DNA of 64,000 nucleotides from Micractinium sp. NFX-FRZ. Lineage: Eukaryota; Chlorophyta; Trebouxiophyceae; Chlorellales; Chlorellaceae. Location: NCBI GenBank assembly GCA_029339195.1, contig JAPTJF010000221.1, positions 33,680-97,679 of the forward strand, given 5' to 3'. The notes under the pieces were generated by a model. The model did not search any database and was not told the DNA's origin. It was given only the letters and a program-made list of their open reading frames with translations. Positions within the stretch are counted from its first letter, which is position 1; the number at the start of each line of letters is the position of its first letter. Position numbers and translations under genes: made by a program. Positions 29,677 through 40,517 of this stretch are shown here, one piece after another.

Positions 29677-31622
29677 CGAGGCTGGGCGTCGCATGTGGCA
29701 GTGCTGGGTGGAGCCAGCAGTGCAGCGCAGAGCAACCACGATGTCCCAGGCCCCCCTCTCATGCCCTCTCCTCTGCTTGCTCCTTACCCCAGCAGCCCGC
29801 CTTGACTCGTGCGCTCTCTCAAAAGGCTTACAACGCGCTCGCGCGGTTATGCTGCCTAGTAGCGAGGCTGGAGCAGGCATGCAATTTGCTGAGGTGGCAA
29901 CAAAGAGGGGACCGGCCAGCACCGTGCTGCCGGCTGCAAGTTATTTGAGGCAAAGGCAATGAACCATATTGTGCTGAAGGAGGGCGGCCTGGATGCATCA
30001 ATCGTGTGTGTTTGAACGAGCGGGGAGCGCAGAATGAAGCAGGGGAGGACGCTCGGATGGGTGAGCCAAAGGAGGAGGGGAGCGCTCGCGATGGGTGTGC
30101 CAGAGGGGGGAAGCGCTCGCGATGGGTGTGCCAGAGGGGGGGGAGCGCTCGCGATGGGTGTGCCAAAGGGCTGAGCAGGAGTGGTGTGTGGGTAGGGAGC
30201 ACAGAGAGATTGGGGGCCCGCAAGCAGGGGGCAGAATGGGACCGCAATAGGGGGCGGTGAGTCCACACGGGTCAGCAGCGCGCATCGCACGCGCGTCAGC
30301 AAGAGAATTAAGTCAAGTATATGCTTGCACGTTAGTGGATGGGTGGGGTGGGGAAGAAACGGGTGCTGGGGTGGGGAGGAGCAGGGGGCTAAGCGTCGTT
30401 CGTTGGGCGGTTGGCGCGGGCAGGGGGCCGGCGGCCGATGGGTGGTGGGCAGGCGCAGGCATGGCGCACTGCCAGTGGGCGGAGCACACGGGGCGGAGGC
30501 AGGGAACAACAGATTAAAAGGTGCAGCGGGTTGGAAAATTGGTCAGGGCACAGCGGGGGGGGCGGGGCGGGGCATGGTGAGGCGAGGGTACAGGGCAGTG
30601 GGGGACAGGAGAAGGGAGGGAGCATGAGGGAGAGGGAGGGTGCGTGAGGTGAGCAGTGAGACGGCGGTGCGCTCAGGGGCTGGAGTGACGGCGGCGAGGG
30701 GGATGGAGGGGGAGGCAGCGGGGGTGGCGGCTCCCAGACAGCTGGCCGTTGATGTGTGTCAGGCAGGCAGAGGCAGGCAGGCAGTCGAGAAACAGGGGTA
30801 GAACAAGAGAAGCAGGGGGGGTTGGTTGGGTTGGGTTGTGGGTGGGGATAGGGGCAGGGTTGCCGGGTTTGTAAGGGGGGTGGGGGGAGGGCTGTGGCGC
30901 AGCCGCGCTGTGGGGTTGGGGGGGCGCAATACAGGGAGGAGCCGGGGAGGGTGGCAGGGTTTTGTATGCGGGGGGGAGCGGCCTAAGTGGGGGGAGTGAT
31001 GGGGGGATGGGGCTACGCCTGCACACGCTGGCCTACGGGAGGGTGGGTTGGTCCTGGGTGCTGCAAAAGGCACGGTTGGGGTGGGAAGGGCCTGCCTGGG
31101 CATATTGGGGGTGGGATGCGCTAACATGGGGGTGGGGTGCCCTAATGTGGGGGCTGGGATGCGGGCTGACTACAAGCAGGGGGACCATAGGTTGTCATAG
31201 GTTCGGTAAAGTGCAGTGCGCAGAATGGGGGTCGGAGCGGGAGGCGGCTGTCTAGCAAACTACAATTGGCAGGCCGCCTGCGCAGGCGGCCGGGCGGAGA
31301 GTGGGCGGCGAGGTGGCTGTGGGGCACGCAGGCACGTGGGAGCGCTGCAGCGAGGGAGGGGGCGGCACCGCCAGCAATTGCCGGCGGGCACAGTGGCCCC
31401 CTACTCAGGAGGGATTGGGGGTTTGGGTGGGGGGTCGGGTGCAGAGCTTGTGTGGGGGCGTGTCAGGGGGGCGTGTCAGGGGGGCGTCCTCTTTATAACG
31501 TGGCGGGGCTGTGGATGGAGCGCTGCCGCAGCACGAGCGGCGGCGGCTGGGCGGGTAGCAGGCAGCGGGCCAGCCCATGACCGGCTGAAATCGTCTGAGG
31601 GCTGGCGCGCTGACGTGGCGAT
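29677..31622. other. Long gene-free, G-rich intergenic region
   Basis: No gene is supported across about 1.9 kb. It contains the YbaK 3' UTR, a four-unit tandem repeat (30046-30169) and a dense run of G tracts on the plus strand from roughly 30540 to 31460. ORFs on either strand are low-complexity Pro/Ser or Gly/Arg strings produced by the base skew. Confidence 0.45.
30046..30169. repeat. Tandem repeat, four units of about 30-35 bp
   Basis: Units share the core AGCGCTCGCGATGGGTGTGC followed by CAGAGGGGG. The first unit is diverged (ACGCTCGGATGGGTGAGC). Unit lengths vary through the G run. Confidence 0.75.
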
Positions 31623-32303
31623 TTAGTGAGGCGGCAGCGGCGCCAGGCATCGCTCAGGTGAGCTGGCCTCGCTTGCCTGCTGCTGCGGCAGCGCCAGCAG
31701 CGCTGCCAGCCACACAGGGTGCTGTGCCTGCTGCGCCGTGTGCATGCCGAACTTGGCTTCCTGGTGCTGCTCGGGCGTCAGCGGCACCGACAGCGGCTGG
31801 GAGGGCGGCAGGCACAGCAGCGGGGGTGCCGCCGCCTCATGCTGCTGCTCCGCTAGGTCGTGAAGCAGGCTGGTTGCCGACTGCCAGGCGGCCATGCTGG
31901 CCTGCAAGGGGGGGGGGGGCGGCAGGGGCAAGCAGAGGTCAGGGGTGCGGCGGGGCACGCCTGGGGAGGCACTAGACGGGCGCTACGGGCGGGAGTTCAG
32001 CGCAGTACGCCGCCACCTGTACCGTATGCGTCACGGGCAGCCCGGCCACCCACCCACCTGTATGGCGGGTGACAGCTGGTGCGGCGGTGTCTGAGGCTCC
32101 TCGAGGGGCGACAGCTGGCTGAGGGCGCTGGAGGAGTAGGAGTAATGGAGCGCTGGTGGCATTGCCGGTGGGGGCAGCGCCTGGCGCACCCAGCTGCCGG
32201 CGGTGGTGGCGCCGCTGCCGGCGGAGGGGGCGCAGCTGCCGAGCTCGCCCGGCCACTCCGCAACCCCCTCCTCCACCTCTTCCTGCTGGTGGCTGCAGTC
32301 CAT
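31623..32303 (-). CDS. Hypothetical protein, two exons
   Basis: Exons 32303-32058 and 31901-31623 are both phase 0 at the junction, with a GTGGGT donor and a GCAG acceptor behind a pyrimidine tract, and encode 174 aa. I do not recognise a family. The N-terminus is acidic (QQEEVEEGVAEWPGELG, about residues 6-22), the middle is Ser/Pro-rich with HYSYSSSALSQLSP, and the C-terminal part is predicted helical (SMAAWQSATSLLHDLAEQQ; AQHPVWLAALLALPQQQ). No signal peptide or membrane span is evident. Support rests on the consistent splice pair, an open frame and amino-acid composition unlike the flanking noise. It could instead be a chance ORF in GC-rich DNA. Confidence 0.4.
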
Positions 32304-33663
32304 ACTGGCTCAAGCTTGGGCGGGCGCGGTTGGAGCAGGTAAGGTCCTGGTCGGAGGAGGGGCGAGGCTGCAGTGACGCGGCGGCGCCCACGCTTGCGAC
32401 CCTCTCGAAGAAGTATCGAACGTTGGGGGGAGGCGGCGCTCACGTGTTGTTGAGAGGCCTGTCTGACAGACGGCGGCGAGCAGGTTGGTGAGTGAGTTAT
32501 GCCCGCCCACACAGAGGATGCCGAGACGGCTCCGTGGAGTCTTAATAGCTGTGCGCCAAACGCGAGGCTTCCTTTCACTGCCTACCGACGTGGCAGAGGC
32601 GCGGGGACCGCTCAGCTGAGTCTATCCTGAATGCTTTCAGCGACAATTGGGCAACGGAGTTGTCCACAAGCTTTGGCAGCGGGCCCAGCAAACCTTGGGC
32701 GACAGGTTCCGATATCTTGTGCGCCAACCCGCTGCTCAGTGCTGCTTGGCTACTTGGCTGCTGCTAAATGCTTGCTACAAGTGGACGCGGATCAGAACGG
32801 TGGGAGAACCGTCTGCGGCCGTAATGTGCTTATTATTGTTGCCGCGGTACTGCTGATCCTGCTGCCCAGGGTGAACAGGCAGACTGAGTGCTCCTCCACA
32901 GAGGTGCACACGCCTGCTGCCAAATAGTGTTTCATTGCCCTGGAGCGCCCTCAAGCGCAGAAGGCATGTGGTGCCGAGGCTCAGCTTGGTGCACGGCGAC
33001 TGCCGCTACAGAAGTGCGCATTTTACTGGAAGTGACAGGGGGGCCCCCAGCCCGGGCCCCCTCGAGAGAGGTTCAGGCGGAACCCTGTGATGCATCCTGG
33101 CGGCCCCAAATGGCCTGCATTGCAGTCTGCCCCTGCCAGTGTGCGCTTCTATCAGCCTCTCCAGCCACCCCTGTGTCGTGCAAACTGTGTGCGTCATGCT
33201 GCTGGCAGCAGCTCAGCCGTCCACACAACAGACAGGCGGGTACGCAAGCTGGTTGAGCACACTGGACAATGCGCAGCAAGTGGTGAGGATGAGGAGCAGA
33301 TGGTGTGCACGGTGCCTGTCCCGCCGCCGCCGGGCCCCGCCATTGGAGAGCAGAGGGCACCCTTAAGCTGGGTGAGTCCTGCTCGTGCATGCCCACCACC
33401 TGCCTGGCAAGTTGTTGTCTTTTCGACAAGCAGCATACTGGACGTGGATCATGCTTCCAGTCCGAATGAAATGTTAGTATAACTCGCCGCTTGCGCCGCA
33501 GCGCCCCGCCGCAGCGCCCGCTGGCGCCATGCTGGCAGGATGGATGGCTCTCCCTAGCCACACGCCGGCGCCCTTGAACCCCGTTTGTTTCATTGTAGGC
33601 GGTCGACAAGTGGTCCGCTTCCCATCATATTCCTCCCGCCTGGCATGTAACGAAGAACGCACT
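32304..33663. other. Intergenic region upstream of the mitochondrial carrier
   Basis: No confident gene in about 1.3 kb. A 98-codon plus-strand ORF (32631-32927) has one hydrophobic stretch (LIIVAAVLLILLP), but it shows no family resemblance and has no supporting splice structure. The segment should hold the promoters of the minus-strand hypothetical gene and of the carrier. An in-frame upstream ATG of the carrier lies at 33529. Confidence 0.35.
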
Positions 33664-36019
33664 ATGGTGCTAGAGTCCTACACCGCATCGGTGCTTCGGG
33701 CGCCCATCCAGCAACACGCCAGGGCCGCGCGTCACAGGGGTATGGCGCTGGCGGCTGGGTGCGCCGCCGCGGGAGCCTCCATATGGGCGGCGCAGCAAGT
33801 GCAGCACCAGCGCCCAGCCACTTTGGGAAGCCTTCAAGGGCGCAAAGCAGCGAAGAGGTGAGGAGCAGTGTGGCGCCCACTGGGAGTTACGGCGGTGGGC
33901 GGCTGGCGGGGTGCGGCAGGCCGCCACCCAGCGTGGGTGTGTCCTGCTCGCTGCCCAGCCCGCCAGAATGACCTCCTGTTGCGCCTGCAGGAAGCTCAAG
34001 GTCAGCTGGCTGGCAGTGGATGCGCTGAGCGGTGCCGTGGGAGAGATCGCCTCTCTGGTGGTGCTGTACCCGCTGGACAGCTTGAAGGTGAGCTGACCAG
34101 GCGGGCAGCGCTGAAGCAGGGAGGGCGCATAGGAGTGGAGTGTTGCTTCCTGGCTGTGCCGCTTGGGCAATCAATGCTGCTGGCATTCTTGCATCAGATG
34201 CGCATGGTGTCAGATGCGCATGCTCACAAAGTGAGACCTGCTGGACGGCCACCTGCTCGCCCGTTGCGCGACGCCTGCGTTGCTGCCGCTGTTTACGTCT
34301 CCCGCTCGCTGCAAGCCTCATCTCAGCCGCCCGCCGGCCTTTCCACGCCTGCCCTCCCGCTCCCTCACAGGTTCTGTGCCAGGCACGCGGCTGCAGCACG
34401 CGAGCAGTGCTTGCGGATCTGCGGGCGCAGGGCTGCAACACGCGCGTCCTGCGCCAGCTGTATGCCGGCTGCGGCTCCGCTGCACTGTGCTCTGCTGCCA
34501 TCGGAGCGGTGTACCTCCTAGCTTTCTACTCGGCCAAGCGGCTGGGGTCGAGCCTGGCGGCGCAAGGCACCGCAAGAGCAGCAGCCCAGCAGCAAGGTGG
34601 CCGCGCGCGTCCAGCCAGCAAGAGCGGCGGCAGCAGCGGGTCGCAGCTGGCAGACGGCAGCGCCAGCCACCCGCCGCTGAGCTGCGAGGGCACGCACCCA
34701 CTGGTTGCCAGCCTGGCGGGCGTAGTTGCCAGCCTGGCGGGGTCGGTGTTTGAGGCGCCCATGGAGATGTTCAAGCTGCGCACGCAGGTGGGTGCTGGCC
34801 AAGCGGCCCCTGTTGAGCGCGCGCGGCCTTGTTGTGTGGCGGCGGCGTGTGAGGGACGGGCGCCGTCGCCGCGTGCTGCCGTTCACACCTGCCCTGCTAT
34901 GTGCCAGCCAAGGCTGTCCGCCGCTTTCGGCTGCAGCCAACTTGCTGATTCGCACCCCATGCCCCCTTTTTTATTGACCGCACGGTTGTGCCTGCACCGT
35001 CCCCCCTCTGCAGGCGGGCGCGCTGGATGGCCCCATGCTGTCGGTAATGGTCCGGGAGGCCTCCACCCGCGGCTTTGGCTCCCTCTACGCCACCTACGGC
35101 GCCTTCATGCTCAAGTCGGTGCCCTATGATGTTGCTGAGCTGGCAACGTACTCGCAGATGTGCGACTGGCGCGAGGCGGCGGCAGCGGGCGGCGCCAGCG
35201 CCAGCGAGCAGCAGCACAGCTGGCGGGGGCGGCTGGGTGCCGCGCTGGCAGCTATGCCCAGCAGCGCCAGCGACATGCTCATAGGTGGGTGGCTCACTGC
35301 TTTTTCATACACTACATGGTAACATTGGGCAGTGTTTCTGGGACCGAGGAGGGGGTGCATTGCGCTCCCCTAGCTTGGCCCGGGAGCAGGCCCTTGTGCA
35401 TGCTGGTTGTCAGGCCACCTGGCGGTTCATGTGCCACGACCGGCGGCCCACACCGCCCTGCAAACGTGATGCCAGGCTTGCAGGAGCGTGCTTGGGCTGC
35501 CTGCCCTGCCCCTGCAAGCGTCCCACTTTGCTCTGCCCGCATGCTGTGCCTGCTCCCGCCTGACCCTGCGCCCCGCTCCGCCCCCCCGCTCCCTGTCCCC
35601 CGGTCGTCAGGTGCCGCCGCGGGCGCAGCCAGCGTGCTGGTCTCCATGCCCTGCGACGTGATCAAAACGCGCATGGACCTGCAGCCCCTTCTCTGCCCCC
35701 CCGCCGCCGGCAGCGGCCTGCTCTGCAACACGCGCGCCTTCTTTGACACAGGGCGCCAGATTGTGGCGGCGGGCGGCGGGCCGGGCGCGCTGTTTGTCGG
35801 CGTCGCCCCGCGCCTGCTTCAGACCGTGCCCAGCACCATGGTCTACTGGGCTGCGGTGGAGGGCACGCGGCGCTTCATGCGGCAGCACTTTGACGTTGAT
35901 GCCGAGCCCAGCGAGGGCGCCAGCGCCAGCGCCGGCGCCGGCGTGGGCGCCAGCCAGGCAGCTGCCGCCGCACCGACGGCGCCTGCCGCTGCAATGGTGG
36001 CCGCGACAGCCAGCAACAG

Positions 36020-36051
<32 letters not shown>

Positions 36052-36218
36052 GCAGTCAAGACACGCCGGCGGCAGCCGCGGTGGCTGCCGTCGCCCCCAG
36101 CAGCACCAGTAGCAGCAGCGGCAGCAGCAGCAGCGGCAGCAGCAGAGGCGTCCGGAAAGGCAGGACGCCAACCGCCGCCCCCATGCCGTTTGGCACCGGC
36201 ATGCCCGTGCTGGCCTAA
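33664..36218 (+). CDS. Mitochondrial carrier family (SLC25-type) protein
   Basis: Exons 33664-33857, 33991-34087, 34371-34787, 35014-35284 and 35611-36218 encode 528 aa, far above the roughly 300 aa family norm. Three carrier signatures are visible in order: YPLDSLK (about 91-97), APMEMFKLRTQ (about 226-236) and MPCDVIKTRM (about 339-348), the P-x-[DE]-x-x-[KR] motif that closes each odd-numbered helix. Extra length comes from an Ala/Gly/Ser insert between repeats 1 and 2 (about 160-200) and a C-terminal tail of some 120 residues of Ala, Ser and Asn runs. The substrate cannot be inferred. An upstream in-frame ATG at 33529 would add 45 residues. The ATG at 33664 is chosen for its context (A at -3, G at +4). 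All introns are GT-AG. Confidence 0.88.
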
Positions 36219-37455
36219 GTGACCTGCCCTGGCTCGGGCATCCCCGCCTGCGCTTGCCCCCACCCCTCTGCCGCCTCCATTTTTGCCGCATCTCAGTCCA
36301 AAGGCGGCAGCTGGGAGCAGTCCGCAGGCGCGCCTGGCCGCCCCTTTGCCCCGGCCCGCAGCAGGCAGCCGCCCGCTCCGGAATGAACGAAGTGCCTGCT
36401 TCCCCACGCACCCCATACACGTATGCGCTCCCCGTCTTCTTTTCCCCCCGAACGTCAACACACGCGCACAGCACTCCCCCTCACCCCGTTCCTCGTCTCT
36501 CGGTACGCAACATCCCCTTGCAGCACTCGCGTTTCGTTCCCCTCCCCCGTCCTCCTCCCCATCCCCTTTTCATTCAGCACCGAACCCTCCTCATTCTTTT
36601 GCACCCCCTGCCCCCCAAATCCCAAGACAGCTGCACAGTGATTTTCAGGAACTCCTTGGAACCATTACGCCCCTGCTCACTTGGTTGGTTGTTGGTCGCT
36701 ACGCACGCACGCGCTTCCAGAACCGTTCTCCCGCACCCTGCCGCCCTCGCCCTTCGGCTGTGCAATCCCCCCCGGCTGCCCCCTCAACCCCTCTTACCCG
36801 TGTCCAAGGCTGGCAGCTCGCTGCAGCAGGCGCGCAGGCAGGCCGCTCGCCCCCTCCTCCCTCCCTATAGCAGTACCCCCCCTTTCGTTGTTGAGTGCAC
36901 CCGTCCCCCCATTTTGTTCAGCCCTCCAGGATCCTCTTTAGGTGGCCACACCTGTTGGCTGCAGTTCGCAGCCCCTCGCACCCCGCCCGCCTTCTTCTAG
37001 CACAGGCTCAGCTCTCATAAGTTTAGTTGCCCTCCGTGTTCCCTGCCTATTGCTTGTAACACGCACACTTGATGCAGCCCGCTTCGGTATGCGGACTGCC
37101 GCTAGACAGGGCGGTTGCCAGTTGGCTTGGTTGCCAGTTTGCTTGCTTGACAGCTACTAGGATCTAAACAGGTTGGGAGGCAGGCTTGCGGCATGAGGGG
37201 CCTGTGCTGGTGCCGTGGTCCCGCTGCGGTGGCAGCATCTCCGGCATCACAAAACAAGCAGTAGCCGATTTTGCAGGCCAGGCGCTGATCAATTGCATCC
37301 ACCTTGCAACGAAGCAACGTCAACATCTTTGCACCCCCTTGATCAAGCTTGAACGCCCTGGTGCTGTTCTTTCTCAAGTACATGTGGGGGCGTGCTGCCG
37401 CATAGGGTGCGCTGTGCAGGGACAGAAACCAGCGCAGAGGAGGGATAGCAACTAG
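36219..37455. other. Convergent C-rich intergenic region
   Basis: This lies between the tails of the carrier (plus) and the histone deacetylase (minus). Plus-strand sequence from 36400 to 37000 is very rich in C and T. TGTAA at 37055-37059 is the likely carrier poly(A) signal, implying a 3' UTR of about 840 bases. No gene is supported; the long ORFs are composition artefacts. Confidence 0.4.
37055..37059 (+). terminator. Poly(A) signal TGTAA of the mitochondrial carrier gene
   Basis: It is the only TGTAA I noticed on the plus strand between the carrier stop and the histone deacetylase gene. Confidence 0.35.
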
Positions 37456-40147
37456 TCACACCTTCAACTTTTTGCTCTGCTGCTGCTGGTGTGACGTGTC
37501 CACCACCGCTCCCCCTGCCTCTCCCCCTGCTGTATTGCCGCCGCTTCCGGTGGTGCGCTCCAACGCACTGGTCAGCTCCGCGAGAAGGCCCCGGCAGGCT
37601 GACATGACTTGCCCCGCATTGTTGCAGTCTTGGGGCAGCAGCTGCTTGGTCACTGCATAGGGGGCGGACAACTCATCCTGGCAGGGAGCTCTATGTGTGT
37701 ATGACGTGTGTACAAAACAGGCGGCATCAGCAGCGGAATGCACAAAACACCATGGTGGCACCCACTCAGCGCTGCCTACCCACCAGCTGCAGCCCACCCC
37801 GACCTCCTTGCGCCCATGGCAACCACACGCATGCCTCCCCACTTGTACACCCAAACAGCCACCCAAACAAACCAGGCAGCCCACCTGAGGACAGAGTGAA
37901 CCCAGGCCCATATCTCTCGAAGAAATCGTGTTCGGGTATGTCATCAGGCAGGGGCGCCTTCCCTGTAAGCTCTGCCAGTACACCCGCCCAGGTGGCGGCC
38001 GCGGTGGGGCTGTCGTAGCCGCCACCCCCCAGCAGCAGCAGCGGGCGGCCCCAGCTGGCGGCGAGCGCCGCGGCACCGGCGTAGGCACGCGGGGTGAGCG
38101 CCCAGCTGGCTGCCAGCGGGTCGTGAGCTAAGCCATCCACGCCGCTGCAGCGCAGGCCGGGAGCGGCGGCAGCACATGGCAGGGAGCAGAGCCAGTTAGC
38201 AGGGTTGGTATTGGCTGTTGCACTTTCAGGCGCTGGCTACTGCACTTGAAGGCGCTGGCTACTGCACATCCCACCGGGGTTCCCGCCGCGGTTGCGCTGC
38301 CGCAACAAGGCAGGACAACTAGCCATTTAGAGAAACCCATCCCACTTCCCCAACTGCCCACCTGCTCCACCCCGCCCCACCCCCTTGCTCACCACTGCAG
38401 CACCACGCAGTCTGGGTCAAACACCGCCGCCGCGCCGCCCGCCAGCTCAGCCAGCGCCGCCAGGAACAGCTCATCTCTCAGCCCGTCTGCCAGCGGCAGG
38501 TTGAGCGCCAGCCCGCGGTGGCGCCCCGCGCCCGCGGCGCCCAGCGCGCCGCTGCCAGGGAAGAAGCCTGGGCAGTGCTTGTGCAGGCTGAGGGTCAGCA
38601 CGCGGCTGCTCATCTCAAATGCCTCCTCCACTGCATCCCCGTGGTGCACATCGATGTCGAGGTACAGCACCCGGCGGAAGGAGGCGAGCAGGCGCAGGAT
38701 GGCGAGAACCTGCCCGGGGAGGAGATGGGAGCAGGAGGGTCAGGGGAGTGGGGAGGCATACAACAAAACGGCCGGGGGTGGCACAGCACAGGCCAGCAGC
38801 TCGCAGCACAGCGGAGCGCAGCGCAAAGCACAGCAGCACGGCATGGCACACCGCAGTGTCAACATTCATCTCGGCGCACCACGTCGTTGACGTAGCAGAA
38901 GCCTGCAGCCCGGGCCTTGTGTGCATGGTGCCTTCCACCGTCCAGGTGCACCGCCAGCCGGGTGGCGCCGGAGCAGAGGGCAGCGGCCGCCTGCAGTGAG
39001 CCTCCAGCGGTCAGCGCGGCATGCTCCAGCAAGCTGCACAGCGTGCACAGCAGGGGGCGGGTTGAGCGCGGCGCGCACAGGGGGGGAAAGCGTTGAGTGC
39101 AGCATGCACACAGGGGCAGGTTCAAACACAGCATGCCCGCAGACAGCCTCACACTGCAGCATGCATGGCAAAGCGCGTGCACAGCAGGGTGGGCCGTTGG
39201 GTGGGGACTGGGTGCGGGCGCAGCAGGCAGCACAGCGGTGGGACGCTCTGCCAGAGCTGCCGTGCCCTGCACATTCCACACGCCTCTCGCTCCCCTGTCC
39301 ATCCTCTGCTAGCCCTCAGCCCCAGCTGGCTCACCCTGGCAAGGGCGGGCATCCATCCTCCAGCCCCACCGCCGCCCTCCCTTCCCCTAACAACAGCAAA
39401 CGATGAGTAACAGCAAACACGCAATGTGGTTCACCCCGGGAAGGGCGCACAGTCGTCCTCCAGCCCCACCGCCGCCCGCTGCCGCTCCGACAGCTGCGCA
39501 TGCAGCGCCAGCGCCGACAGATACTCTCGGCTGTGGTACTCTGCCAGCTGCTCCAGGCTGGCCGGCCGCGCCTCCTCCACTTCTGCACCCTGCATTGGGA
39601 CGGTGTGGCAGCAGCGGGGTGAGAAGATTTGCCAAATATGCAGCTGGCAGGCCGCGCCTCTTCCAGCATATGGCAGGCGGGAAGAGTGGCAGCATCCGCT
39701 GGGGCAGCCAAAAGGCGACGCAAGGTTTGTACACACTCTGCAATGCCCCTGCCAGCCCAGCCTCTTCCAGAACTCATCCCTGTGTCATGCAACATCCGCA
39801 CTGGTGCAAGCTGCTATGACCAGGCACCCCCCTACCCTCACCCAGCAACCAGCACAGGCAGGTCGCACCTCCAACAGCCCGTATGCCTGCACCAGGCTGT
39901 GCACCAGAGCTGACCGGTCCTGGTTGACCGGCAGGTGGGTGCTGAGCTGCGCCAGGCGGTCGGATTTGATATACACTAGCGGACGCGGTCCGTCCGGCGG
40001 CGGGGCCCGACCGGGCGACGGCGGCAGCAGCGTGACGGTGGCGCTGGCTGCGGCACGGCCAGACGAGCGGGCAGGCGGCGGGGGACGCTCCTCTTCCTCT
40101 TCGTCGAACGCAAACCCCCCTGAGTAGCAATCTGCACCATTTGCCAT
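37456..40147 (-). CDS. Class I histone deacetylase (HDAC8/Rpd3-like)
   Basis: Six exons in transcript order: 40147-39869, 39589-39435, 39033-38880, 38709-38393, 38144-37885, 37688-37456; 465 aa. The catalytic site is complete: HH at about 180-181 (LDGGRHHAHKARAAGFCYVN), zinc ligands D216 and H218 in YLDIDVHHGDAVEEAF, third ligand D305 in CGVDGLAHDP, and the transition-state Tyr345 in GGGGYDS. The enzyme removes acetyl groups from histone lysines, mainly in the nucleus. The N-terminal 50 residues are acidic, then Pro/Ala-rich. The C-terminus ends SKKLKV, a possible nuclear signal. The last acceptor (TAGAG, exon from 37688) was picked because the obvious CCAG just downstream would shift into a stop. 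It shares a 370-bp promoter region with the TPR-sulfotransferase. Confidence 0.92.
39331..39378 (-). repeat. Intronic copy of the HDAC exon 2 3' end with donor
   Basis: The minus-strand sequence encodes AVGLEDGCPPLPG and is followed by GTGAGC, a copy of the true exon 2 end (AVGLEDDCAPFPG, 39477-39430) placed about 100 bp downstream in intron 2. Its donor fits the consensus better than the real one. Confidence 0.8.
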
Positions 40148-40517
40148 TGTCTTTGCTGTGCTGAGGAGCGTCCAAGGCGGGAGCGATGAAGAGGAGCCCT
40201 GATGAGAGACTGAGGACCGTGGGGTGCGCTGTAAGCAATGTGGGATGCGATCGGTGATTGCCGAGATCAGCGATGCAGCGAAAGAGGACATGTACACGCG
40301 AGAAACTCGATCACGGTGTGCGTGCTGCGCTATGCTCCCTCGTCTTGTGTTTGTGTGGAGCTGTGCGCGTACAGACTCCCTGCAATTACGTAGCGATATA
40401 TTGAGCGCACAACTAAAAGTGAATGGGACCAGCTCTGTTGTTGGCCCTCTTTCGGACACATGGCAGCACCGAACCGCTCCTGAAGGAGCCCTCGTCCAGC
40501 AGGGAGAAGCAAAATTG
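40148..40517. promoter_or_regulatory. Divergent promoter between histone deacetylase and TPR-sulfotransferase
   Basis: A 370-bp head-to-head interval with lower GC than its flanks, including GCGATATATTGAGCG near 40393. Both 5' UTRs must lie here. No ORF is convincing. Confidence 0.5.

Noticed and set aside
30046..30169. CRISPR-like repeat array
   Set aside because: Repeats are contiguous with no unique spacers, and the context is a eukaryotic nuclear genome. The same applies to 52612-52827.
32631..32927. 98-codon ORF with one hydrophobic segment
   Set aside because: Short, no family resemblance, overlaps another frame of similar length, and no splice or promoter support; likely chance.
35607..36461. 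284-codon minus-strand ORF with long Ala runs
   Set aside because: It is antisense to the last exon of the mitochondrial carrier. The Ala runs are the reverse reading of Ser/Asn/Ala codon repeats.
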